Source: Caldilineaceae bacterium (GTDB taxonomy: Bacteria; Chloroflexota; Anaerolineae; Caldilineales; Caldilineaceae). Taken from it: 52,370 nt of DNA. Shown one piece after another: positions 15,288-24,425 of this stretch. The notes beneath the pieces are model-generated. The model was given only the letters and a program-made list of their open reading frames with translations. It had not been told where the DNA came from and searched no databases. Positions within the stretch are counted from its first letter, which is position 1. Every line of letters starts with the position of its first letter. The DNA lies in NCBI GenBank assembly GCA_020634755.1, contig JACKBC010000048.1:1-52370 (forward strand). The letters are read 5' to 3'. Made by a program: the position numbers and the translations under genes.

Positions 15288-16937
15288 CTAGACCGATAGT
15301 TGCTCCACGCGTTTAATGCCTTTGCGGTCGAGCACCAGACGGGTTTTGGTAATCACTTCATCGCGAATGGGCGTGCGCACGCGGTAGACGGACACAATGT
15401 TCACGTGGTAGACCTTGTGGCAGCGAATCGTCTTGAGCTTTTCACCATCCAGCATATATTTATTTTGACGCGGGTTGGCCATTTTGCGTAGAAGTTGATG
15501 CACATCATAACGCATAATGTCATTTAGCCCCCGAATTTGCAAGCCTTTGCCATAAATTTTGTGAAAAATGTCTTTGTACAGCACAACCTCTTTGGCATAG
15601 CAGATTACCTGCTCGCCCTGGCCATCATTGGCAATGTCCGACAGCAATTGCCGATTACGTGCGTCCAGCACAGCCGGCGGTGTATCTCGTTCGGACATAA
15701 AGCGCACTTTCTCCCGGATGTGACCAATCTCATGTTCACCATCCAGGGTCTTCACCACAATGCGCCGGTCGTACAGCCGGTTGTGCAGGGAACGCGCAAA
15801 GAAGGCGCGTCCGAACTCCTTGATGCGGTCTTTAAACATATAGCCCACCACCAAAGCCACAAAAAGAGGCGTGGTAAAATTGCCGTAGACGCGTTGGGCA
15901 TAAAAGGCAATCACGGTGGCGAAGATCATCGAGATGCCGGCAGCCAGCGCGTACAGCAGCTGCTCCTGCGTAACGCCTTCGCGCTCTACCGCCGTGGAAA
16001 GATAGAGCACGCTAGAGGTAAACTTTTTGAGCACGGACGAACGATAGAGAAACTCTTCATTGTGGCCGGAACGACTCATTATAGAGCCAGCGCCATGTTT
16101 GCGGCGATGATTTGTCTCGCGCAGAATGGCTATACGTAGCGCCTTGCGCAGCCCTTCGCGTTGGCTTTGGCTAACCATCTTCTCTGCGACCAATTCATAA
16201 GCCCCCAGCATATTCTCTTCAATGAGCAAGCTAATAGATTCATCGGTCAACTCGTAGGCGCGCAATACGTCGTCGGGCAGATTCGCGGCGGCAATAATGG
16301 GATATAGCTGACGAAACCGTCGCGATAGCTCCGCGATGACATAGAGGAATTGCTCTGTGGCGAGAGACAGCCGTATTTCAGTCTTACTTGAAGCAGCGCG
16401 CGGCTCGGCGGCGCGGTCAAATTTGGCAAAGGGGCGCCAATGTTCCCGTAGCGTACTTTTTAAAATGGCGCGCAAAAACTTAAAGCTGGTAATCAACGCA
16501 TCCGCATAACGGGCGTTGGGCCAGTCGGCCGCTTGCACAATCTGCTCTAGCCGATGCAGCGGCGATTCAGGGCTATTTAACAGATCGGGCAGGGCAAATT
16601 CCGGCGTTTTTAACCGGATGTGGTTTTGCAAATCACGAAAAAACTCTGAGCGCGAATAGGTATCTGCAGAAATCCCCAGCGAACGCGGCACAAAAAAATA
16701 CGTCTGCACTTCATAGCGCGTCTGCCGACCCTCGATCAGTTCGTAGTCAAGCTTCAACTCCAGCTGATAGCGGTCGTGGGCATCCAAGCGCTGCAAAATA
16801 TGTGCGGGATGCGTTTCATATCGCTCAAGCTGCTGGGGCCAGACAAATTCGGGGTAGACCCCCTGCGGGGGTGATTTAGCCTCCGCACTGGCCGCCCCAT
16901 TGGTAGACAGATCGAAATGATATTCCTTTTGCGCCAC
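15288..16937 (-). CDS. Conserved-looking membrane protein of unknown function
   Basis: A 549-residue protein not assignable to a family I know. The N-terminal 300 residues are soluble and rich in charged residues. Two adjacent hydrophobic segments around residues 325-370 (ALAAGISMIFATVIAFYAQ and TPLFVALVVGYMF) form a probable hairpin in the membrane. The C-terminal 180 residues are again soluble and basic, with RGLNDIMRYDVHQLLRKM and a final strand-rich region. GTG 16937 is chosen because AAGGAG lies 10 bp upstream; the frame remains open to 16997. A full R2 repeat sits 60 bp upstream in the same orientation. Both soluble regions would face the same side of the membrane. Confidence 0.75.
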   Translation of the reverse strand: MAQKEYHFDLSTNGAASAEAKSPPQGVYPEFVWPQQLERYETHPAHILQRLDAHDRYQLELKLDYELIEGRQTRYEVQTYFFVPRSLGISADTYSRSEFFRDLQNHIRLKTPEFALPDLLNSPESPLHRLEQIVQAADWPNARYADALITSFKFLRAILKSTLREHWRPFAKFDRAAEPRAASSKTEIRLSLATEQFLYVIAELSRRFRQLYPIIAAANLPDDVLRAYELTDESISLLIEENMLGAYELVAEKMVSQSQREGLRKALRIAILRETNHRRKHGAGSIMSRSGHNEEFLYRSSVLKKFTSSVLYLSTAVEREGVTQEQLLYALAAGISMIFATVIAFYAQRVYGNFTTPLFVALVVGYMFKDRIKEFGRAFFARSLHNRLYDRRIVVKTLDGEHEIGHIREKVRFMSERDTPPAVLDARNRQLLSDIANDGQGEQVICYAKEVVLYKDIFHKIYGKGLQIRGLNDIMRYDVHQLLRKMANPRQNKYMLDGEKLKTIRCHKVYHVNIVSVYRVRTPIRDEVITKTRLVLDRKGIKRVEQLSV

Positions 16938-16997
16938 TATTGCAGACTCCTTGTATGTAGACTCTCTACATATACTCAATACACCGCATATACGCAA

Positions 16998-17079
16998 TAC
17001 ACCGCAACGGTATTGGCAAAATAGACGTTGGTCTACTTTGTTGAATCCGACGCTATCTCTTGCGATTGCGATCTATTGA
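16998..17079 (-). repeat. Leader repeat R2, copy upstream of the membrane protein
   Basis: Read on the minus strand, it contains GCAAGAGATAGCGTCGGATT near the left part and ends in CCGTTGCGGTGTA. It lies 60 bp upstream of the GTG at 16937, in sense orientation relative to that gene. Confidence 0.75.
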
Positions 17080-17095
17080 TACTATATATATATAG

Positions 17096-17174
17096 GACTT
17101 ACGCAAGCCTCGAGTGAAGTAGTGTCAAATATAGATGAATTTGCTCTTGGCAATCCACAGGCGCTGCGTAAGTC
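17096..17174. repeat. Repeat family R1b (GACTTACGCA ends)
   Basis: GACTTACGCAAGC at the left and GCGCTGCGTAAGTC at the right form imperfect inverted repeats around a centre that is not conserved. Related elements: 41943-42019, 46161-46230 and 51818-51964. The ends resemble shortened R1 ends. Confidence 0.65.
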
Positions 17175-17463
17175 GTGATATATAAATGTCAACAACTTCT
17201 ATGCCTGAAACATCCTTAACTGTTTGTTAACATTTAATTATACCACACTCTGGGCTTTGGTCATGTAATTTCGACGTCGCTCCCCAATTATGGCGCATGC
17301 AAAAAGGCAGCAATAAAACCCGCAAACCCACAGCGACTTTTTGTGCTCGATGGTTAGGGTTTATTCGCTGCCATCATGACGCTCACTCAGCTCTTATTCA
17401 TTCTATAATTGGACGCGCCCTGGGTTCATGCTAGGATCAGCATTACCTATAATATCAGTACAC

Positions 17464-17629
17464 GATAAATGAATGGTGTGCATAGATATTTCAGTCAAGT
17501 AGAGGTGGGCAAGTGTGCGTCGCACTGCATAGAGGAACAGCCGGAATGCAGCCACCTTGGCGGGTAGTGCGTCGCACGTAGATCTACGAGCCATTGCCAT
17601 GCGAGCAGTGAATTATGCACACCTCTCAG
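17464..17629. repeat. Repeat family R3, copy 2
   Basis: Begins with GATAAATGAATGGTGTGCAT and ends with AATTATGCACACCTC. The inner arms GTGTGCGTCGCAC (17513-17525) and GTGCGTCGCAC bracket a small loop. It is directly adjacent to copy 3, and both start with the same GATAAATGAATGGTGTGCAT. Confidence 0.75.
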
Positions 17630-17790
17630 ATAAATGAATGGTGTGCATAATTCTTTACTCGCTTGAACTATGCTGGTGAACCCGTGTGCAACGCACTGAC
17701 CATTACCGTGGCTGTAATTTAGCTATTTTTCGGGTCAGTGCGATGCACACAAGCCATTTTCTCTCGGCTGAACATTTATGCACACGCCCG
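17630..17790. repeat. Repeat family R3, copy 3
   Basis: Tandem neighbour of copy 2. The left end GTGTGCATAATTC and right end ATTTATGCACACGCCC are inverted. The inner arms are GTGTGCAACGCACTGACC and GGTCAGTGCGATGCACAC. It ends 51 bp before the Gfo/Idh/MocA start. The earlier part of this gap (17175-17463) shows no feature I can name. Confidence 0.75.
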
Positions 17791-17841
17791 GATAAAACTG
17801 AATCATTTCCCAAGGCAATACAAGCGACGAGGATGAAAACG

Positions 17842-18849
17842 ATGAGTATACCAATCACCATGGGCATTTTGGGTGCGGCTCGTATTGCCCCCAATGCGTT
17901 GATCCGGCCGGCGCGCCAGGTAGAAGGCGTGCAGGCATACGGGGTGGCGGCGCGCGATCCAGACCGCGCCCGGCAATTTGCCGCGCGGTACGGCCTGGCC
18001 AGAACCTACGAAAGCTATGAGGCCATGCTGGCCGATCCCAAGCTCGTCGCCATCTATAATCCGCTGCCAAACAGCTTGCACTGCGCCTGGACCATCAACT
18101 CACTGCGCGCAGGTAAACATGTGCTATGCGAAAAGCCTCTGGCGGCCAATGCCGACCAGGCGCAACAAATGGCCAATGTGGCCAGCGAAACCGGGCTGGT
18201 GCTGATGGAAGCGTTTCATAACCTCTACCATCCGCTGGCCATGCGCGCCCAAGAGCTGATCCAAAGCGGCGTCATTGGTTCGCTGCGCCATGTGGAAGCA
18301 CACTTTTGCATTCCGCTGCTCCGCTTTAACGACATTCGCTATGATTACAATCTGGCCGGCGGCGCCACCATGGACCTGGGCTGCTATACCATTCGGCTGC
18401 TGCGCTACTTAACCAACGCCGAGCCGCAGGTGACCAGCGCCCGCGCCTATCTTTCATCCCCACAGGTGGACCGCTACATGGAGGCCTCGTTCACCTTTCC
18501 TAGCGCAACAAGTGCGGAAATCACCGGGCGCATGACCTGCTCGTTTTTCTCGCGCAAATTGCTGTACATCGCGGCCACGGCGCGTGGCGAACGGGGTGAA
18601 ATCCGGCTGCTCAACCCCATCTTGCCCCACTTGTTCAACCGGCTCCACCTGCGCGCGGGCGGGCGCACTCACACCGAATCTATATCCGGCGAGACTACAT
18701 ATGTTTATCAATTGCGCGCCTTTGCCAACGCCGTGCGCGACGGCGCCCACATCCTGACCGATGCCCAGGATGCAGTAGCCAACATGCGAGTTATCGATGC
18801 CGTGTATGAAAAGGCGGGGTTACAGTTGCGTGGACTGGAAACATTCTAG
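17842..18849 (+). CDS. Gfo/Idh/MocA-family oxidoreductase (dimeric-dihydrodiol-dehydrogenase-like)
   Basis: A 335-residue NAD(P)-dependent dehydrogenase. The Rossmann start MGILGAARIAPNALIRPA has the GAARIA loop seen in the 1,5-anhydrofructose reductase/dihydrodiol dehydrogenase branch. The conserved lysine motif is HVLCEKPLAAN, and EAFHNLYHP and GGATMDLGCYTI contribute catalytic-domain signatures. ATG 17842 is preferred because a GAGG sits about 9 bp in front of it; the open frame otherwise runs back into the R3 repeat at 17686. It stands alone, with no same-strand metabolic partner within 1 kb. Likely substrates are aldoses or anhydrosugars; not determinable here. Confidence 0.88.
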   Translation: MSIPITMGILGAARIAPNALIRPARQVEGVQAYGVAARDPDRARQFAARYGLARTYESYEAMLADPKLVAIYNPLPNSLHCAWTINSLRAGKHVLCEKPLAANADQAQQMANVASETGLVLMEAFHNLYHPLAMRAQELIQSGVIGSLRHVEAHFCIPLLRFNDIRYDYNLAGGATMDLGCYTIRLLRYLTNAEPQVTSARAYLSSPQVDRYMEASFTFPSATSAEITGRMTCSFFSRKLLYIAATARGERGEIRLLNPILPHLFNRLHLRAGGRTHTESISGETTYVYQLRAFANAVRDGAHILTDAQDAVANMRVIDAVYEKAGLQLRGLETF

Positions 18850-19039
18850 GCGCGTTTTGGCCGCACGTTATCCACAGTGCTAGGGATATAAAACCACCAA
18901 TCGCATACCAATAGTATTGACCCGATTGGTAGGCGCCCCTCTATACTACATTCCATTCTGACGCTTGCCAAACCAGAACACTTGTGCTACAATTGCGCCA
19001 CCAGAACAAATGTTCCTTGCCGAATTAGGAGAAACCATT

Positions 19040-19342
19040 ATGGCGCAAATGTTGCACACCCATCCCTATCGATTGAGCACCGGATACAGACAGCCGACCA
19101 CGCCGCAATCGGCTACCATGCCAACGCTGTTGCAGGCATTCACACCCTATCTGCAACGCGTCTATCGCTATCTGCTAAAGATGGCGCTTATCTTTTTGGT
19201 CAGCGTGGGCTTTTTGGCTTGTGCATCATATATTTTGGCTTCGCCCGCGGGGTTGCCGGTCAAGCTGATGGCGCTGACGGCGTGGGCCTGTGGTTTTGTG
19301 CCGGTCAGCCACTATCTGTGGAGTCGCGACCAGGCCGGTTGA
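19040..19342 (+). CDS. Small membrane protein of unknown function
   Basis: A 100-residue protein with two hydrophobic segments near the C-terminal half (LLKMALIFLVSVGFLACASYIL and LPVKLMALTAWACGFVPV). The N-terminal 45 residues are polar with a Thr/Pro/Gln bias. ATG 19040 has a good AGGAGAAA ribosome-binding site, so it is favoured over the upstream in-frame ATG at 18965. It converges on the ABC permease gene, 46 bp between stops. I recognise no family; the membrane topology is the only supported property. Confidence 0.6.
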   Translation: MAQMLHTHPYRLSTGYRQPTTPQSATMPTLLQAFTPYLQRVYRYLLKMALIFLVSVGFLACASYILASPAGLPVKLMALTAWACGFVPVSHYLWSRDQAG

Positions 19343-19388
19343 ACGTAACGCAAAATGGGTGGCGCAACGTGCGCCGCGCCAACCAGCG

Positions 19389-22300
19389 CTACTCATAGCG
19401 CAACGCCTCGGCGGGATAAATGCGCGAGGCTTGGAATGCCGGCAGCACGGTGGTGATCAACGAGCTAATGTAGGCCAGCAGCACAATGAGCCCAATTTGC
19501 CCCCACGGCGTGGCAAACGTCTGGCCAGACACAACCGCATAGAGTGTACCAATGACGTTTTGCCCAATAATCACGCCGGCCGCGGTGCCGATCACAATTC
19601 CACACAGGGCAATAAAGCTGGCTTCCAACAGAAACGAAAATGCCACCATATTGGATTGATAACCAATAGCGCGCAGCATGCCGATCTGCTGGCGGCGCTC
19701 CACCACCATGCGGCTGCTGATTACGCCCAACGCGGCAATGCCCACCAGCAGCCCCAGCGCCATAAAGCCTTGGAATAGCCGCAGCACGCCTCGCGTCACC
19801 TTTTGCCCCGTGGCAAATGATTCAGCCGAGAGCGTTGCATTGAGCCCACCGCTAATAAAGGCGCTCTCTAAATCCTGGGCCACATTGTGTGGATCAAAAC
19901 CATCGGCGGCCTTGACGTAAAATGTGGGGTTGGCGGGCGGCGCGCCGGTCAGTTGCTCGGCCAATGATTCATTCACCTGAAAATTGCCGCCAGCCAACGT
20001 TTCATTCTGCGCCAACACACCGATCACATGCACGGTCATCTTGGCCTGCCGATCGGGCGATTCATCGCGCAAAGAAAGTTCAATCGACGGCAGCGTACTC
20101 AAATCGGAAGTAACGCCAGGCAAACGACGCAGCCGCAGATCAAACGAATTGCGATAGCGGTTCTGCTCGCCCCCTTCATCAAAATTATCCCCAAATTGAG
20201 ACGCGTCTTCCAACATGGCGGGCGACACAATGGCCACATCTTTGCGCGTGGCCAGCGCCTGCCACACGTCGGCGTCGCTGGCATATTCAGGCGCGCGCAA
20301 CTGGAACGTGTAATATTTTTGCGCCTGTTCAATATATTCGCTGTTGATGCTGGTCAACTCCAGCGTGCGCGCCACCGTGCTTTCTTCACGCGCCACATGG
20401 TCCACGCGCACGCGATCCACCAGCACGTTGCTATGGCTAATGCGCGCCACTGCGGCCACTTCTTCTTTGGCAAAATCGGGATGCCGGTCAATTTCGGCGC
20501 GCAGATCGGCAATCGGGTTAAAAAAGCTCAGCAGCGAAAAATTGACGGCAATTTCAAAGCCGGCATAGCGTTCATCGTCGGGCGATACCAGCGTTTGCGT
20601 CACCTGAATCACAATGCTCATAATCACCACCGTGCTAATAATCATGGCAAAGAGCAGCATGGCCATGCCGGTGCGAAAGCGAGCGCTCAGCGGATAGGCA
20701 ATGGCCGTTTTGAGCACGGGCGTTAAATAGCCAATGCCGCCCAGCAAGCGGCTAATGGCCCAAAAAAGTGAATCGGCATTATACATTACCACCAGAATAG
20801 CGCCCAGGATGATCAGCGGGCCGCTCAACCCAATCGATAGCACGGCTACGGTTGGATCTCGCTCCAGCAGGTTTACGTCCAACAGCGCTGACCAGCGCTC
20901 CCACGACATAGTCCACACAATCAACAGGCCAAACCCCAGCAGCGAATACGCAATGCGGTTGCGCGTATCGGCGCGCATGCCGCTCAAACTGAGCAGCCAG
21001 CCCAGCGTCAAGGCGGCGCCAAAGAGCAGCAAAGATGTTCCCAGTTGGGCCAGGGCCGGTCCCAGCCTTAGCCCGCTGATAAAGAGCAGCCAAATAGCAG
21101 CCGCAATCAGGATTGGGCCCATTGCCACCGTAAAAATACGGTGCAGCCATGAACGGCGTTTGGTCACGCTGCTTTCGGGCAGGTCGCGAATGGCGGCCAC
21201 AATGTTCAAGCGGCTCACGCGCCAAGAGGCAATGGTGACAATGAGAAAGGTTAGCAATACGCCCAGGCAATAGGCAATGACAATAGAGATGGGCGCCACG
21301 TTGAAGCGAAAGCGGAAAAAGCCGCTCTGCGCGCCCAGCGCGCCGCCCACCTGCCCGGTCACGTCGTTGACCAGGTTGTTGATAAAGCCGACCATGGCCC
21401 ACGAGACCAGCAGCCCCAGCAGCACGCCGCCGGCAGCCGCCACCAGATCGTAGAGCATGCCCTCGGTGATAAACATCTGCACCAGTTGGCCGCGCTGCAC
21501 GCCAATGGCGCGCGCCATCCCCATTTCGCTTTTGCGCTCGGTGGCCAACATTATAAAGATGAGAAAGATGAGCAGCACGCCGGCCAAAATGGAAAAGATG
21601 CCAAAGAGCGAAAAGACCGAAGAAAAGGCCAAGCCGCCTACCGAAGCCGCCGTAGCCACCGTCTGTTTACTCAGCGGCTCCAGCAGGTCGATCTCGGTGA
21701 GGCCGCGCACGGCTCTCTCTAGTTCATCATTTTTCTCTTTGGAAAGCCCAGACAAGTCGGACAGCCACAGCTGCACGTTGCGGTCGGCCAGCGCTTGACG
21801 CAACGCATCGCTAATGCCCGGCTGGTCCAGCTCTCGTTGCAGCGTCTTGAGATTGGGCGCCAAGGTACCCACCGGAATGACGCTATTGACCAGATCGGCA
21901 ATAAAGGGGGGCGGTTCTTCACCGCCAAAAACGTCCTCCTCCACCGCGCGCGCAACATGTTGATCTAGCGCCTGGCGCACCTCTGGCTGGCGCAGCAGAT
22001 CAACGATTTGCTGGGTGGCGTTGTCGCTGAGCGCCAGCACACGCAGCCGCTGGTTGACCTGGGCCGTATATTGCATCCCGGCATAGGCATCACCGCGATT
22101 GGAAACCAGCACGCTGTTAATGCGGTTTTCCATAAAGAGCAGGCGCTGCGCCTCGCCCAGCGGCATAACCACCACGGGCGCCAGCGCCGCCATGGGCCCG
22201 GCGCCATCCACAATGCCGCGCACGCGATAGGGCAGCGGAATTGGCCCAATGTAAATTTCCACAATATCGCCCACGCGCGCGTTCAGTTTTTCGGCGCCCA

Positions 22301-23318
22301 ACCGGTTCAAATAGACATCACCGTGGCGAATTTCCAGCCCAATCTGGCCAAGCACGCGGTCAATCTCCGTACCCAGCACGTTAAGATTGACCGCGCTCAG
22401 CAGATTATCGCCCAGCTGGTTGAGATTCACCGTCTCGGGGTCAATGCCCAAACTTTGCAAGTCAATACCGGTCAACTGGCTTAAATCGAAGTTTTCGGCG
22501 CTCAACGCATCGCCGCTTTGACTCTGCACATTGGTAATGGCCGCGCCCACGGCGGCAATGCCCATGGCCACGTCGGAGACGGTCAGATCATCATAGCCCA
22601 GACGTGCGGCAATATCTTTAGAGGTGTTGGTCACCATCCCAAAGAGCTGCGTGGCGGTCTCAAAGAAGTTGCCGGCGCCGGGACGCAACCCAGCCACATC
22701 CACCGCTTCGCCCTCTACGGTCAAAAGGCCGAATTGGGCGGGATACTGTTCATCTACGGCAAATATAAAGCCAAAGGGCTCACCCTGGCCGCTGCTATTG
22801 TCGCGAATAATGGTGGGGAAAATAATGGATGGAGCCACGCCGTCAATGAGCGGTTCACTTTCGACCCGCGTGCGCAGCTCGTCATAGCGCGCCATATCGA
22901 TGCCCGGCAGTCCTTTTTCCAGCAGCGACAGGATGCTCGTGGCGCCACCTTCCAGCAGATCGCTCTGCGTGGCATCTTCGCTAGACGCATCGGGGTTGAC
23001 GCCAAGCTGCGTCAAGGTGGCCAGAATGGGCGGCGAGAGCACTTCATCAATATCGCCATAGGCTTCCACCGCCTGAGCCTGCACCGAGTAATTGAGGGTG
23101 TCGCCGGTGCTTAGAGAGGTCATGATAATAATGGTGCTCAGCGTCAACCCCAGCACAATCAGCACCGATTGGGTGGGGCGGCGGGGAATATTGCGTGCGC
23201 CCAGCTTGGCCAAAAGGGGCTGGCGCAGCGAGATGGCCGCCAAAATCAGCAACACCACCGCCAACGCGGCCAGCAAATAGAGCATGATGGAGCTGGTAAA
23301 ATTGGTGATGACATTCAT
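19389..23318 (-). CDS. ABC transporter permease, double FtsX/MacB type
   Basis: A 1309-residue integral membrane permease, probably forming a mechanotransmission or lipoprotein/peptide-export ABC system with the adjacent ATPase. Order: an N-terminal membrane segment (about 10-30); a second near 50-65 ending in a large extracytoplasmic MacB_PCD-like region (about 75-540); an FtsX domain with three membrane segments (about 555-710) containing ATERKSEMGMARAIGVQRGQ; four to five central segments (about 725-850); another MacB-type segment and ectodomain (about 865-1170); and a C-terminal FtsX domain (about 1180-1309) with VERRQQIGMLRAIGYQ. The fused two-FtsX layout is the long Gram-positive/Chloroflexi-type permease. 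It starts 3 bp after the ATPase stop. Confidence 0.93.
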   Translation of the reverse strand: MNVITNFTSSIMLYLLAALAVVLLILAAISLRQPLLAKLGARNIPRRPTQSVLIVLGLTLSTIIIMTSLSTGDTLNYSVQAQAVEAYGDIDEVLSPPILATLTQLGVNPDASSEDATQSDLLEGGATSILSLLEKGLPGIDMARYDELRTRVESEPLIDGVAPSIIFPTIIRDNSSGQGEPFGFIFAVDEQYPAQFGLLTVEGEAVDVAGLRPGAGNFFETATQLFGMVTNTSKDIAARLGYDDLTVSDVAMGIAAVGAAITNVQSQSGDALSAENFDLSQLTGIDLQSLGIDPETVNLNQLGDNLLSAVNLNVLGTEIDRVLGQIGLEIRHGDVYLNRLGAEKLNARVGDIVEIYIGPIPLPYRVRGIVDGAGPMAALAPVVVMPLGEAQRLLFMENRINSVLVSNRGDAYAGMQYTAQVNQRLRVLALSDNATQQIVDLLRQPEVRQALDQHVARAVEEDVFGGEEPPPFIADLVNSVIPVGTLAPNLKTLQRELDQPGISDALRQALADRNVQLWLSDLSGLSKEKNDELERAVRGLTEIDLLEPLSKQTVATAASVGGLAFSSVFSLFGIFSILAGVLLIFLIFIMLATERKSEMGMARAIGVQRGQLVQMFITEGMLYDLVAAAGGVLLGLLVSWAMVGFINNLVNDVTGQVGGALGAQSGFFRFRFNVAPISIVIAYCLGVLLTFLIVTIASWRVSRLNIVAAIRDLPESSVTKRRSWLHRIFTVAMGPILIAAAIWLLFISGLRLGPALAQLGTSLLLFGAALTLGWLLSLSGMRADTRNRIAYSLLGFGLLIVWTMSWERWSALLDVNLLERDPTVAVLSIGLSGPLIILGAILVVMYNADSLFWAISRLLGGIGYLTPVLKTAIAYPLSARFRTGMAMLLFAMIISTVVIMSIVIQVTQTLVSPDDERYAGFEIAVNFSLLSFFNPIADLRAEIDRHPDFAKEEVAAVARISHSNVLVDRVRVDHVAREESTVARTLELTSINSEYIEQAQKYYTFQLRAPEYASDADVWQALATRKDVAIVSPAMLEDASQFGDNFDEGGEQNRYRNSFDLRLRRLPGVTSDLSTLPSIELSLRDESPDRQAKMTVHVIGVLAQNETLAGGNFQVNESLAEQLTGAPPANPTFYVKAADGFDPHNVAQDLESAFISGGLNATLSAESFATGQKVTRGVLRLFQGFMALGLLVGIAALGVISSRMVVERRQQIGMLRAIGYQSNMVAFSFLLEASFIALCGIVIGTAAGVIIGQNVIGTLYAVVSGQTFATPWGQIGLIVLLAYISSLITTVLPAFQASRIYPAEALRYE

Positions 23319-23321
23319 ATG

Positions 23322-24011
23322 TTACAGCCTGCCGTTGACAATTTGACCATCATACATATGAATGACGCGGTCGCACAGTTCGCCGACTTCGGGGTCGTGG
23401 GTCACAATGACAAAGGTCTGTCGCTGCTGCCGGTTCAAATCCTGCATAATGGTGAGAATATCGGTAGCGGTTTTGGAATCCAGGTTGCCCGTTGGTTCAT
23501 CGGCCCAGATAATGGCCGGTGCATTGGCCAAGGCGCGCGCGATGGTCACGCGCTGGCGCTGTCCGCCGGATAGCTCGGCCGGTTTGTGGTGAATGCGCTC
23601 GGCCAGCCCCACTTGTTCCAAGGCGGCGGTGGCCTGTGTGCGGGCAGCTTTGGGCGCCACGCCGCTCACCAGCAGCGGTAGCTCTACATTTTCCAGCGCC
23701 GAAAGTACAGGTAACAGGTTATACGTCTGGAAGATAAAGCCCATGCGCCGCGCTCGATAACGCGTGCGGGCGCGGTCGCCCATTTTGTGCAGCGATTCCC
23801 CCTCAATCAACACCTCACCGGCGTCGAGTTCATCCAGGCCGGACAGACAGTTGAGCAGCGTAGTTTTACCACAGCCGGACGGCCCCATAATGGCCACCAT
23901 TTCGCCTTGCTCAATGGCCAGATCGATGCCGCGCAGGGCCTGCACTTCCACATTGCCGGTGTAATAATTTTTGTACAATTGGGTTGCAACAATCATGGCG
24001 GTATCCGCCAT
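23322..24011 (-). CDS. ABC transporter ATP-binding protein (MacB/LolD type)
   Basis: Cytoplasmic ATPase subunit partnered with the FtsX permease that follows 3 bp downstream. Walker A GPSGCGKTT (43-51), Q-loop FIFQTYNLLPVLSALENVELP, signature LSGGQ (147-151), Walker B IIWADEP (167-173) and an H-loop in VTHDPEV are all intact. The N-terminal TGNVEVQALRGIDL is typical of the MacB/LolD/FtsE group. I prefer ATG 24011 because AAGGAAGAG lies just before it; an in-frame ATG at 24029 would add six residues. The pair likely exports or extracts a lipoprotein, peptide or amphiphile, but no third, periplasmic-adaptor gene is present. Confidence 0.95.
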   Translation of the reverse strand: MADTAMIVATQLYKNYYTGNVEVQALRGIDLAIEQGEMVAIMGPSGCGKTTLLNCLSGLDELDAGEVLIEGESLHKMGDRARTRYRARRMGFIFQTYNLLPVLSALENVELPLLVSGVAPKAARTQATAALEQVGLAERIHHKPAELSGGQRQRVTIARALANAPAIIWADEPTGNLDSKTATDILTIMQDLNRQQRQTFVIVTHDPEVGELCDRVIHMYDGQIVNGRL

Positions 24012-24065
24012 CTTTTTCTCTTCCTTCATGGCTAAGCTTTACCCACAAGTGGGTGGAATAGGTCT

Positions 24066-24119
24066 GTACGTCGCACACACTCTTCGCGAACTGTTCTGGT
24101 CAACCCGTGTGCGACGCGC
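24066..24119. repeat. R3-type hairpin core upstream of the ABC operon
   Basis: Arms GTACGTCGCACAC (24066-24078) and GTGTGCGACGCGC (24107-24119) match at 11 of 13 positions. This is the inner core of family R3 without its outer TGTGCATAA ends. Confidence 0.65.
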
Positions 24120-24425
24120 CTTGCCTTCACTCGCGGCCAGAATGATGTAAGTCACAATTAGGTGCAGGACGACGTTTTTTCAACAATACGACGCTCGCAA
24201 AGTTTGGTTGCAGTATACCAGCAACTTGAGCGGGAGACGAAAAAAATGTCGCCCGCTGTATAGAGGATTAAAGAAATAAACAGGCAAAAGAGCGGACCCT
24301 GGGCCTGGCGGTTCACACAGTGGCGGCACACCGGCTTCGACAAGCTCAACGTCCGTTTACCCGATTATTTTCTTAATGCGCTAAGCAGCGGGCGACGCAT
24401 TAAACCAAGAGCGCTGGCTCTATCC
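24120..24425. other. Intergenic stretch with no gene recognised
   Basis: Between the copper-chaperone stop and the ABC ATPase leader. It holds a weak hairpin GCGGGAGAC/GTCGCCCGC (24230-24256) with an A-rich loop on the plus strand, and a GGCTTCGACAAGCTCAACG stretch resembling a common intergenic repeat. I see no coding frame worth calling. Confidence 0.5.

Noticed and set aside
20028..20726. 232-residue plus-strand ORF rich in His and Arg
   Set aside because: Shadow of the FtsX permease reading frame on the other strand.
22518..23114. 198-residue plus-strand ORF
   Set aside because: Also a shadow of the permease; Gly/His/Ile-rich without structure.
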